A stretch of DNA of 10,072 nt from an uncultured Lachnospiraceae bacterium. GTDB lineage: Bacteria; Bacillota; Clostridia; Lachnospirales; Lachnospiraceae. The DNA is taken from the NCBI GenBank assembly GCA_934394615.1, contig CAKRRJ010000077.1, positions 1-10,072 of the forward strand. Reading direction: 5' to 3'. Shown piece after piece: positions 1-6,173 of this stretch. Made by a program: the position numbers and the translations under genes. A model generated the notes under the pieces. The model did not search any database and had not been told where the DNA came from. It worked only from the letters and a program-made list of their open reading frames with translations. Position 1 is the first letter of the stretch. Each line of letters opens with the position of its first letter.

Positions 1-47
1 TTCATCTCCACTGCGGAGTGGTCATTTCCCATAGCGATTTTCTTCAT
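1..47 (-). CDS. rpiB: RpiB/LacA/LacB family sugar-phosphate isomerase, N-terminal fragment
   Basis: Only the first 15 codons and part of the 16th are present; the gene runs off the left edge. The translation MKKIAMGNDHSAVEM closely resembles the start of ribose-5-phosphate isomerase B (E. coli RpiB begins MKKIAFGCDH). The family interconverts ribose-5-phosphate and ribulose-5-phosphate in the non-oxidative pentose phosphate pathway; LacAB relatives act on galactose-6-phosphate. The G-x-DH segment lies at the first beta strand and helps form the phosphosugar site. An AGGAAA ribosome binding site lies just upstream of the ATG. It is 93 bases downstream of the aroC stop on the same strand with no visible terminator between, so co-transcription is possible. 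The short fragment cannot separate RpiB from LacA or LacB; RpiB is the default in Clostridia. Confidence 0.8.
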   Translation of the reverse strand, partial: MKKIAMGNDHSAVEM

Positions 48-140
48 AATTTTCCTGTTTCCTGCCTTTCATTTTGAGTTGATTCCAATTATCTGGTTTT
101 CTTCCCCAGTACATTATTCATTCACCGCAAAGCGTAATTC

Positions 141-1220
141 TTAGTCCAGTTTCGCGTTTTTGCCCATCAGCAGCAGATCCACAACGGTCAGCGCTGTCAT
201 AGCCTCTACCACAACGACGGCTCTCGGCACTACCACCGGATCGTGGCGGCCTTTGATGGCGATTTCCACGTTCTCACCGTGATTGTTGGCTGTTTTCTGT
301 AGCTGCGCAATGGACGGAGTCGGCTTAAAAGCCGCCCGCAGCACAATCTGGCTGCCATCGCTCATGCCGCCTAAGATGCCGCCGGCATGGTTGGTCTGCT
401 TCATAATCTTTCCGTATGCGTCTACGTAAAAATCGTCATTGTTCTGGGAGCCGAGAGCCTTTGCTGCCGCAAAGCCATCTCCGATCTCAAAGCCTTTTAC
501 CGCGCCGATGGACATGATGGCACCAGCCAGTCTTGCATCCAGCTTATCAAAAACCGGCTCACCAACGCCCACCGGCATGCCGTCTACCAGGCACTCTACC
601 ACACCGCCCACGGAATCCTGGGCTGCGATCATGCGCTCCAGAAATTCTGCCGTCTCTTCTGCCGCTACTTTATCCGGCATATTCAGGCTGTTGTTGTCCC
701 GCTCGGATAAGTCAAAGCGTTTTGGATCAATCTCGAACTCGCCGATGCTCTTCACATAAGCATTCACGGTAATGCCGTAATGTGCCAGCAGCTTGCAGGC
801 TACCGCACCTGCTGCCACCCGGGCAATGGTCTCGCGGGCAGAGGAACGTCCGCCGCCCCGGTAATCCCGGAAGCCATACTTCTGTTCAAAACAGTAATCC
901 GCGTGCCCCGGACGGTATACATCCATGATCGCGCTGTAGTCTTTGGAACGCTGGTCGGTGTTTCGCACCATCATGGCAATCGGGGTGCCGGTGGTCTTTC
1001 CCTCAAATACGCCGGAAAGGATTTCCACCTGGTCTCCCTCATTTCTTGCGGTGGCAAATTTGCTCTGTCCCGGCTTTCTTCTGTTTAAATATACCTGAAC
1101 ATCTTCCTCACAAAGCGGAAGTCCCGCAGGGCAGCCGTCAATGGTGACACCGACGCCCTTCCCGTGAGACTCCCCCCAGGTCATAATACGGAAGATGGTT
1201 CCATACGTTGATCCTGCCAT
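141..1220 (-). CDS. aroC: Chorismate synthase
   Basis: Catalyses the last shikimate-pathway step, 1,4-anti-elimination of phosphate from 5-enolpyruvylshikimate-3-phosphate to give chorismate, using reduced FMN in the cytosol. The 359-residue product has the family length and hallmarks: an N-terminal GSTYG then WGESHG (residues 15-20, with the catalytic-site His19), an arginine-rich RRKPGQ segment, RPGHAD (103-108), GGGRSSARET (122-131) and a glycine-rich GGILGGMSDG near residue 280. The start at 1220 is preferred over an ATG 12 bases further upstream. A GGAGGA site sits 4 bases before the 1220 ATG and overlaps the upstream ATG, and homologues start at about Met-x-Gly-Ser. It lies 86 bases downstream of the lactonase-fold gene and upstream of rpiB, all on the minus strand. 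No other aromatic-pathway gene is adjacent in the window. Length and motifs look intact. Confidence 0.97.
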   Translation of the reverse strand: MAGSTYGTIFRIMTWGESHGKGVGVTIDGCPAGLPLCEEDVQVYLNRRKPGQSKFATARNEGDQVEILSGVFEGKTTGTPIAMMVRNTDQRSKDYSAIMDVYRPGHADYCFEQKYGFRDYRGGGRSSARETIARVAAGAVACKLLAHYGITVNAYVKSIGEFEIDPKRFDLSERDNNSLNMPDKVAAEETAEFLERMIAAQDSVGGVVECLVDGMPVGVGEPVFDKLDARLAGAIMSIGAVKGFEIGDGFAAAKALGSQNNDDFYVDAYGKIMKQTNHAGGILGGMSDGSQIVLRAAFKPTPSIAQLQKTANNHGENVEIAIKGRHDPVVVPRAVVVVEAMTALTVVDLLLMGKNAKLD

Positions 1221-1224
1221 ATTG

Positions 1225-1230
1225 TCCTCC
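1225..1230 (-). promoter_or_regulatory. Ribosome binding site that decides the aroC start
   Basis: Read on the minus strand this is GGAGGA followed by CAAT and then the ATG at 1220. It overlaps the alternative in-frame ATG at 1232, which has only an A-rich stretch upstream and no comparable site, so the shorter aroC is the likely product. The spacing of 4-5 bases is slightly short but workable. Confidence 0.7.
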
Positions 1231-1306
1231 ATTTTCAGTCAGTTTTTCGTCCATCCGTACTCATCCGCGTATCACGCGCATCTGCGGCTTCAGACAGCAA
1301 ACCGGA

Positions 1307-2368
1307 TCAGTCATCTACTTTCACAATGATGCAGCTGTTCGGCTCGTTGCATTTGATGGCATTGGAACTCATGATCAGCAGCTTCTTCTCATAATCGATC
1401 TTAAAGAACGTGATGGTATTGCTCTCATGGTTGATGACCGCAATATGCTTATCATCCGGGAAAATGGAAATGTCCTTCGGATACTCGCCGCTGATCGGCA
1501 GGCAGCACATCAGGGTTAAAAGTCCGGTTTCCGGATTTCTCTCATACATGGCAACGCTCTCATCTCCCGCGTTGCTGCAGAACATATGCTTCTCATCCGG
1601 AGAGAAGCGTAAAGAACATGCTGCTGCCAGGGAGCTGTGTTTCTCACCCAGGGTAGAAATCGTCTGAATCTTTTCTACCTCCGGCACACGATCGCCGGTC
1701 GCATAAGTAAACACATCAATGACATTCTTCTGCTCATACATCAAATAGAAGAACCTGCCATCGGAACTGAACCGCAGATTGCGCGGAGCGGATTCCATCT
1801 CACACGGAATGGTATCTACCTGTACCAGATGCTCATCCTTCTCGCTGAAGCGGTAGATCTTTACCTGATCCAGTCCGGAATCCACGATCATAACAAATTT
1901 ATTGTCCGGGGTACGTCTGCAGCAAGTGACATGCGGGCGGAAATTACGCTCGGCTACGCTGCCGAGGCCTTTGTGGAACACGCCATCCACAATTTCACCG
2001 ACACCGCCATCTTTTCTTAAACGGAGCACTGTTGCCTTTCCATCGTGGAAACCAGATACGAATACATAGCGGTCTTCTTTATCCATGGAAAGGTGGCATG
2101 CTCTCATGCCCTTGGTTTTTGCGCTGTTTAAGCGGGACAGGCTTCCGTTCTCCAGGATACGGAATGCCACAACCCCCTCATCCGCAACAGAATACAGGGT
2201 GCGGTTGTCGTTAGATGCGGTTACATAAGAGGAGTTGTCCACGTCCACTTCGCAGCGTTCTTTAAATGTTCCCTTCTCCACGTCTACATCGTAAACGGTG
2301 ATTCCTTTGGCTTTGCCGTTATATGAATAGGAACCGACATACGCCATATACTTTCCTTCTGAAGCCAT
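1307..2368 (-). CDS. Lactonase-family beta-propeller protein (6-phosphogluconolactonase-like)
   Basis: A 353-residue cytosolic protein (no signal peptide or membrane segment) of the lactonase family, a seven-bladed propeller related to bacterial Pgl and to muconate-lactonizing enzymes. Repeating blade signatures are visible: YVGSYSYNGKAKGITVY near residue 10, RPHVTCCRRTPDNKFVMIVDSG (144-165, the usual pro-His segment plus strand), PRNLRFSSDGRFFYLMYE (195-212), LRFSPDEKHMFCSNAGDESVAMY (253-275) and YPKDISIFPDDKHIAVINHES (296-316). Some family members hydrolyse 6-phosphogluconolactone, but many are of unknown substrate, so the activity is inferred by family only. The start is fixed by a strong AGGAGG site 7 bases upstream of the ATG. 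It heads a minus-strand cluster with aroC and rpiB and is divergent from the regulator gene at 2837. If it is a real Pgl, the link to rpiB would be pentose phosphate metabolism. Confidence 0.9.
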   Translation of the reverse strand: MASEGKYMAYVGSYSYNGKAKGITVYDVDVEKGTFKERCEVDVDNSSYVTASNDNRTLYSVADEGVVAFRILENGSLSRLNSAKTKGMRACHLSMDKEDRYVFVSGFHDGKATVLRLRKDGGVGEIVDGVFHKGLGSVAERNFRPHVTCCRRTPDNKFVMIVDSGLDQVKIYRFSEKDEHLVQVDTIPCEMESAPRNLRFSSDGRFFYLMYEQKNVIDVFTYATGDRVPEVEKIQTISTLGEKHSSLAAACSLRFSPDEKHMFCSNAGDESVAMYERNPETGLLTLMCCLPISGEYPKDISIFPDDKHIAVINHESNTITFFKIDYEKKLLIMSSNAIKCNEPNSCIIVKVDD

Positions 2369-2455
2369 CGTTCTTCCTCCTGTTACATCCCTTAAATTTT
2401 CTGTTCAAAGTCAGAATTTTCACCCGGCCTGCGCCAAAAACAGGCAAACCGGAAA

Positions 2456-2484
2456 CTAATAAACAGCATACCACAGATTCTCAA
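2456..2484 (-). promoter_or_regulatory. Candidate promoter for the lactonase-aroC-rpiB cluster
   Basis: On the minus strand, TTGAGA (2479-2484, 5 of 6 consensus) is followed after 17 bases by TATTAG (2456-2461, 4 of 6). An alternative extended -10 (TGG-TATGCT) overlaps the spacer but has no good -35. The leader to the ATG at 2368 would be about 80 nt. It contains an imperfect hairpin (GCCTG 2427-2431 pairing with CAGGC 2441-2445) with no T-run, so this is not a terminator. Confidence 0.35.
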
Positions 2485-2504
2485 AAAAATCTATTCTGAA
2501 TCTA

Positions 2505-2532
2505 TTGACATACAGATATTTTCCAGTATAAT
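2505..2532 (+). promoter_or_regulatory. Consensus sigma-A promoter for the regulator and pot operon
   Basis: A perfect TTGACA (2505-2510) and a perfect TATAAT (2527-2532) are separated by 16 bases, one short of the optimum. Transcription would start near 2539, leaving a leader of about 300 nt before the regulator ATG at 2837. The -35 box lies only 20 bases from the candidate -35 of the opposing lactonase promoter. A perfect pair of hexamers suggests strong initiation, so any control probably acts by repression or in the leader. Confidence 0.8.
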
Positions 2533-2614
2533 TGAGCTTGCTTTGTGTTTACTAAAACTAAACTTTGAAGTGCATTTTACATTCATTTAATATTTCTAAA
2601 CTTTTCGGATAGTA

Positions 2615-2786
2615 TGATACCAGGGGCAAAAGGTCAAAAGTCCGATACAAGCTTGCTTGCAGGAGGATTTTGGAGCTTTTGCCCCGCAAAAACATGAGTA
2701 AGCAGCCATTTTTCAAAGAAAAATGAGCGAATTACGAATGTTTTTGAGAATTGTGGGAGCACGTAGTGCGGAACAATTCGGTATCA
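2615..2786 (+). ncRNA. Candidate structured leader RNA or folded intergenic element with a four-way junction
   Basis: Four helices can be drawn by eye with almost no unpaired linker. The closing stem is TGATACC (2615-2621) with GGTATCA (2780-2786), 7 bp. Stem 1 is GGGGCAAAAG (2623-2632) with CTTTTGCCCC (2676-2685), 10 bp, extended by 2634-2639 with 2668-2674 and capped by a CAAG/CTTG hairpin near 2648-2659. Stem 2 is CAAAAACAT (2687-2695) with ATGTTTTTG (2738-2746), 9 bp. It continues through opposed GA/GA mismatches and GTAA/TTAC to a 7-bp tip, CATTTTT (2707-2713) with AAAAATG (2719-2725). Stem 3 is GAATTGT (2748-2754) with ACAATTC (2773-2779), a purine-rich internal loop, and a GCAC/GTGC tip. 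Linkers are A2622, G2686, A2747 and none. I recognise no Rfam class. It could be a cis-regulatory leader, an independent RNA, or a dispersed palindromic repeat; the strand assigned follows the upstream promoter. Confidence 0.5.
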
Positions 2787-2789
2787 GAA

Positions 2790-2811
2790 GGGGCAAAAAA
2801 ACTTTTGCCCC
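2790..2811 (+). other. Perfect hairpin upstream of the regulator's ribosome binding site
   Basis: GGGGCAAAA (2790-2798) pairs with TTTTGCCCC (2803-2811) around a 4-base AAAC loop. Neither strand has a T-run after the stem, so it is not an intrinsic terminator. The arms repeat those of stem 1 of the preceding element (2623-2632 and 2676-2685), so the four segments can pair in mutually exclusive ways. The hairpin ends 14 bases before the GGAGG (2826-2830) that serves the ATG at 2837. Taking 2623-2632 and 2802-2811 together gives 10-base terminal inverted repeats bounding a 189-bp block, which is also compatible with a MITE-like origin. Confidence 0.6.
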
Positions 2812-2836
2812 AACATTATGATCATGGAGGACTGTT

Positions 2837-3370
2837 ATGGATATCGGATCAAAACTGAAGGAGATACGGACCTTAAAGGGTCTGACGCAGGAGGAGCTCG
2901 CGGACCGGGCAGAGCTTTCCAAGGGATTTATTTCCCAGCTGGAACGTAATCTGACCTCCCCTTCTATCGCAACGCTCACCGACATCTTACAGTGCCTCGG
3001 CACGACGCTCGGTGAGTTTTTTAATGAAACGCCGGAAGAGCAGGTCGTGTTCGGAAAAGCCGATTATTTTGAGAAATACGATGCGGAACTAAAAAATGAG
3101 ATCCGCTGGATCATCCCAAACGCGCAGAAAAACATGATGGAACCAATCCTCATCACCTTAGAGGCCGGCGGTTCCACTTACCCGGACAACCCGCATGAGG
3201 GCGAAGAGTTCGGATATGTGCTGCAGGGAAGCATCAGCATCCACATCGGAAGCAAAACCTACCGGGCAAAGAAGGGCGAGTCTTTCTACTTCACCCCGGA
3301 CAAGAAACATTACCTCACAAGCCGTCACGGCGCATCGCTGATCTGGGTCAGCACGCCGCCCAGCTTCTAA
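2837..3370 (+). CDS. XRE-family transcriptional regulator with C-terminal cupin domain
   Basis: A 177-residue cytosolic DNA-binding protein. Residues 6-60 form an XRE helix-turn-helix (LKEIRTLKGLTQEELADRAE, then the recognition segment SKGFISQLERNLTSPSIATL). Residues about 105-172 form a small cupin barrel with PHEGEEFGYVLQGSISIHIG and a second motif around KGESFYFTPDKKHYL; His120, the Glu residues at 122-124 and His158 are candidate metal or ligand residues. This architecture is that of PuuR-like and other XRE-cupin regulators, whose cupin domain senses a small ligand. It lies 94 bases before potA on the same strand, and Clostridial pot operons often carry such a gene first, so control of polyamine uptake is the likely role (inferred from context). 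The ATG is set by GGAGG 6 bases upstream. Its leader is unusually long and structured. Confidence 0.92.
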   Translation: MDIGSKLKEIRTLKGLTQEELADRAELSKGFISQLERNLTSPSIATLTDILQCLGTTLGEFFNETPEEQVVFGKADYFEKYDAELKNEIRWIIPNAQKNMMEPILITLEAGGSTYPDNPHEGEEFGYVLQGSISIHIGSKTYRAKKGESFYFTPDKKHYLTSRHGASLIWVSTPPSF

Positions 3371-3422
3371 GGATACCGACGGGCGCATTTGCGGCGCACC
3401 CGCCAACTGTAAAGAACGGATA

Positions 3423-3432
3423 TCACATGTGA
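3423..3432. promoter_or_regulatory. Candidate operator palindrome ahead of potA
   Basis: TCACATGTGA is a perfect 10-base palindrome in the 94-base gap between regulator and potA, just upstream of an AT-rich stretch that includes TATAAA (3437-3442). It could be the target of the XRE-cupin regulator, but I saw no second copy in the window, so this is position-based inference. The gap also has an imperfect hairpin (CGGGCGC 3380-3386 with GCG and CCCG at 3394-3402, two-base bulge). It lacks a T-run, so readthrough from the regulator into potA is plausible. Confidence 0.3.
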
Positions 3433-3464
3433 AATTATAAACTTACTTTAGGAGGAATACTGCG

Positions 3465-4541
3465 ATGGCACAGCCCCTGATCGATCTGGTCAACATTTCA
3501 AAAAGCTTCGACAATACCATGGTCTTAGATGACCTTAACCTTTCCGTAAAGGAAAACTCTTTCGTGACCCTGCTCGGTCCCAGCGGCTGCGGCAAAACCA
3601 CAACCCTGCGCATCATCGGCGGATTTGAGACAGCCGATACCGGAAAAGTTATCTTCGACGGCGCTGACATCAGCAAGCTTCCGCCGAACAAGCGCCAGTT
3701 AAACACCGTATTCCAGAAATACGCCCTGTTCACCCACATGAACATCGCGGAAAACATCGCTTTCGGCTTAAAGATCAGGGGCAAATCCAAAGCCTACATC
3801 GACGATAAGATCAAATACGCACTGAAACTGGTTAACCTGGACGGCTACGAGAAGCGTACCGTAGATTCCTTAAGCGGCGGCCAGCAGCAGCGTATCGCCA
3901 TTGCCCGCGCTATCGTAAATGAGCCGCGCCTTCTGCTTCTGGATGAGCCGTTAGGAGCCCTGGACTTAAAGCTGCGCCAGGACATGCAGTATGAGCTGAT
4001 CCGCTTAAAGAACGAGCTTGGCATCACTTTCATCTACGTTACCCATGACCAGGAAGAGGCGCTGACCATGTCCGACACCATCGTTGTTATGAACCAGGGC
4101 TACATCCAGCAGATGGGTACCCCGGAGCAGATCTACAACGAGCCGGAAAATGCTTTCGTAGCTGACTTCATCGGCGAGAGCAACATCGTCCCTGGCATCA
4201 TGCTTCACGACGAACTGGTAGAGATCTTCGGTGCCAAATTTGCCTGCGTAGACAAGGGCTTCGGCAACAACACGCCGGTGGATGTTGTCATCCGCCCAGA
4301 GGACATTGACCTGGTAGATCCGTCTGAGGGCACTCTGGTCGGCACCTGCACCCACCTGATTTTCAAGGGCGTTCACTACGAGATGGAAGTTACCACCCCG
4401 GACGGCTTTGAGTGGCTGGTTCACAGCACCGATATGTGCCCGGTGGGCAAACAGGTCGGCATCAAGGTAGACCCGTTTGACATCCAGATCATGAACAAAC
4501 CTGCATCAGAGGATGAGGAGGCCGTAGGAGTCAATGAATAA
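3465..4541 (+). CDS. potA: Spermidine/putrescine ABC transporter ATP-binding protein
   Basis: The 358-residue ATPase of a PotABCD-type polyamine importer; it binds the cytoplasmic face of PotBC and hydrolyses ATP to drive uptake. All ABC motifs are intact: Walker [10 protein letters not shown] (38-46), Q-loop Gln84, signature LSGGQQQR (136-143), Walker B LLLLD with catalytic Glu161 (156-161), D-loop ALD and H-loop His194 in VTHDQEEA. The C-terminal third (from about residue 240) has a TOBE-type regulatory domain including [11 protein letters not shown], typical of the PotA/MalK class. AGGAGG (3450-3455) lies 9 bases before the ATG. Its last codons overlap potB by 8 bases, indicating translational coupling. 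MalK-like paralogues share these motifs; the potB, potC and potD neighbours decide the assignment. Confidence 0.96.
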   Translation: MAQPLIDLVNISKSFDNTMVLDDLNLSVKENSFVTLLGPSGCGKTTTLRIIGGFETADTGKVIFDGADISKLPPNKRQLNTVFQKYALFTHMNIAENIAFGLKIRGKSKAYIDDKIKYALKLVNLDGYEKRTVDSLSGGQQQRIAIARAIVNEPRLLLLDEPLGALDLKLRQDMQYELIRLKNELGITFIYVTHDQEEALTMSDTIVVMNQGYIQQMGTPEQIYNEPENAFVADFIGESNIVPGIMLHDELVEIFGAKFACVDKGFGNNTPVDVVIRPEDIDLVDPSEGTLVGTCTHLIFKGVHYEMEVTTPDGFEWLVHSTDMCPVGKQVGIKVDPFDIQIMNKPASEDEEAVGVNE

Positions 4542-5346
4542 GAAATGGTTAGCCGGACCGTATCTGGTCTGGATGGTTGGTTTCATCGTCATTCCGCTTC
4601 TCATGATCGTGTACTACGGACTGACGGACAAGTCCGGGGCATTCACCCTGGCAAATGTGCTCTCCATCTCCACCCCGGAGCATGTGAAAGCGCTGTGGCT
4701 CTCCCTGGGATTATCCCTGGTAAGTACAGTCATCTGCCTGCTCTTAGCCTACCCGCTGGCTATGATCCTTCGTAACCGCGGCATTGGCCAGGGCAGCTTC
4801 ATCGTTTTCATCTTCATTCTTCCAATGTGGATGAACTTTCTGCTGCGCACCCTGGCATGGCAGACCCTTCTGGAAAAGAGCGGCGTCATCAACGGCATCT
4901 TAACGGCCCTGCACCTGCCGAACCAGAACCTCATCAACACCCCGGGAGCCATCATCCTGGGCATGGTTTACAACTTCCTGCCGTTCATGGTACTTCCGAT
5001 TTATAATGTACTGTGCAAGATTGATGACAACACCATCAACGCGGCAAGAGACCTTGGCGCAAGCTTCACCCAGACATTACTGTGGGTATGGTTCCCATTA
5101 AGTGTGCCGGGCATCATCAGCGGCATCACCATGGTGTTCGTGCCGTCCCTGACCACCTTCGTAATCTCCAACTTACTGGGCGGCAGCAAAATCCTCCTGA
5201 TCGGTAACGTCATTGAGCAGGAGTTCACCAAGGGCAGCAACTGGAACTTAGGTTCCGGACTCTCCCTGGTTCTTATGGTCTTCATCCTGATCAGCATGGC
5301 GCTGATCGCAAAATACGATAAAAACGGCGAAGGGAGTACATTCTAA
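4534..5346 (+). CDS. potB: Spermidine/putrescine ABC transporter permease PotB
   Basis: A 270-residue inner-membrane permease with about six hydrophobic segments (roughly residues 8-28, 56-78, 89-108, 137-160, 187-212 and 241-260). The cytoplasmic EAA coupling loop is visible as [20 protein letters not shown] (168-187), the site that docks PotA. Family members pair with PotC to form the channel. The gene starts inside the potA stop region (ATGAATAA, 8-base overlap). Two purine-rich sites precede it: TAGGAG at 4525-4530, only 3 bases away, and GAGGAGG at 4516-4521, 12 bases away. Neither is ideally spaced, consistent with dependence on coupling to potA translation. Length and topology match PotB. 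Confidence 0.95.
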   Translation: MNKKWLAGPYLVWMVGFIVIPLLMIVYYGLTDKSGAFTLANVLSISTPEHVKALWLSLGLSLVSTVICLLLAYPLAMILRNRGIGQGSFIVFIFILPMWMNFLLRTLAWQTLLEKSGVINGILTALHLPNQNLINTPGAIILGMVYNFLPFMVLPIYNVLCKIDDNTINAARDLGASFTQTLLWVWFPLSVPGIISGITMVFVPSLTTFVISNLLGGSKILLIGNVIEQEFTKGSNWNLGSGLSLVLMVFILISMALIAKYDKNGEGSTF

Positions 5347-6140
5347 TGAATAAGATCCGACAGAATTTCAGACGGTTCCTGCAGGATTTCTACCTGGTGC
5401 TCATCATGCTGTTTTTGTACGCGCCGATCGCTACCATGGTAGTGTTATCCTTTAACAGTTCCAAATCCCGTACCCAGTGGGGCGGGTTCACCCTGCAGTG
5501 GTACACCCAGATGTTTGCAAGCCGCAACATTATGGCGGCCCTGCAGAACACTCTGCTGATCGCATTTTTGTCCGCGCTGATCGCCACCATCATCGGCACC
5601 GCGGCATCCATTGCCATCAACAGCATGAAACAGGTTCCCCAGACCATCGTCATGGGAATCACCAATATCCCGATGTTAAACGCTGATATCGTGACCGGTA
5701 TCTCCCTGATGCTGGCTTTCATCGCCTTCGGCGTATCCCTTGGCTTTAAAACCGTGCTGATTGCCCATATCACGTTCAACATCCCGTATGTGATCCTGAG
5801 CGTCATGCCGAAATTAAAGCAGACCAACCGCTTCACCTACGAGGCGGCCCTGGACCTGGGCGCAAGCCCGCTGCGGGCCTTTTTCAAAGTGGTGTTCCCG
5901 GATATCTTACCGGGTGTGCTGTCCGGCTTTCTGCTGGCCTTCACCATGTCCCTGGATGATTTCATCATCACCCACTTTACCAGAGGTGCCGGCATCAACA
6001 CCCTGTCCACCCTGATCTACAGTGAGGTGCGCCGCGGCATCAAGCCGTCCATGTACGCACTGTCCACCGTGATCTTCGTGGCTGTCCTGGCCCTGCTTCT
6101 GATCAGCAATTTTGCTCCGAAGAAAAAGCAGGAGGCTTAA
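5346..6140 (+). CDS. potC: Spermidine/putrescine ABC transporter permease PotC
   Basis: The second 264-residue permease of the importer, forming a heterodimer with PotB. Hydrophobic segments lie near residues 15-36, 66-90, 103-132, 136-156, 186-207 and 237-254. The EAA loop reads YEAALDLGASPLRAFFKVVF (165-184), followed by the family-typical LPGVLSGFLLAFTMSLDDF, which is characteristic of PotC. The ATG overlaps the potB stop by one base (TAATG), with AGGGAG (5331-5336) 9 bases upstream, a classic coupled junction. The C-terminus is a short lysine-rich cytoplasmic tail. Only 33 bases separate it from the first potD start, with no terminator. Confidence 0.95.
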   Translation: MNKIRQNFRRFLQDFYLVLIMLFLYAPIATMVVLSFNSSKSRTQWGGFTLQWYTQMFASRNIMAALQNTLLIAFLSALIATIIGTAASIAINSMKQVPQTIVMGITNIPMLNADIVTGISLMLAFIAFGVSLGFKTVLIAHITFNIPYVILSVMPKLKQTNRFTYEAALDLGASPLRAFFKVVFPDILPGVLSGFLLAFTMSLDDFIITHFTRGAGINTLSTLIYSEVRRGIKPSMYALSTVIFVAVLALLLISNFAPKKKQEA

Positions 6141-6160
6141 TATTACCGAAATCAAGATTT

Positions 6161-6167
6161 AGAGGAG
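6161..6167 (+). promoter_or_regulatory. Ribosome binding site that decides the first potD start
   Basis: AGAGGAG directly abuts an in-frame ATG at 6168, leaving no spacer, but lies 6 bases before the next in-frame ATG at 6174. The second ATG is therefore the probable start, giving the usual lipoprotein N-terminus MKKRVF rather than MTMKKRVF. Confidence 0.75.
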
Positions 6168-6173
6168 ATGACT

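Noticed and set aside
1266..1278. Small inverted repeat CGCGT-ATC-ACGCG between the lactonase gene and aroC
   Set aside because: Only a 5-bp stem with a 3-base loop and no T-run; too weak to call a terminator or operator.
2562..2600. A second possible promoter (TTGAAG, 17 bases, TAATAT) ahead of the regulator
   Set aside because: Both hexamers match consensus poorly, and a perfect-hexamer promoter lies just upstream.
2790..2811. Hairpin 2790-2811 as an intrinsic terminator
   Set aside because: Neither strand carries a T-run after the stem, and the regulator gene starts 26 bases later, so termination here is unsupported.
2615..2811. T-box, tRNA-like or CRISPR interpretation of the structured block
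   Set aside because: No T-box consensus (AGGGTGG-type), no tRNA arm geometry or CCA-side acceptor stem, and no regularly spaced direct repeats.
2713..3003. A 96-codon minus-strand frame running from the regulator gene into the structured leader
   Set aside because: It overlaps the helix-turn-helix coding part in antisense, has no ribosome binding site and no family resemblance.
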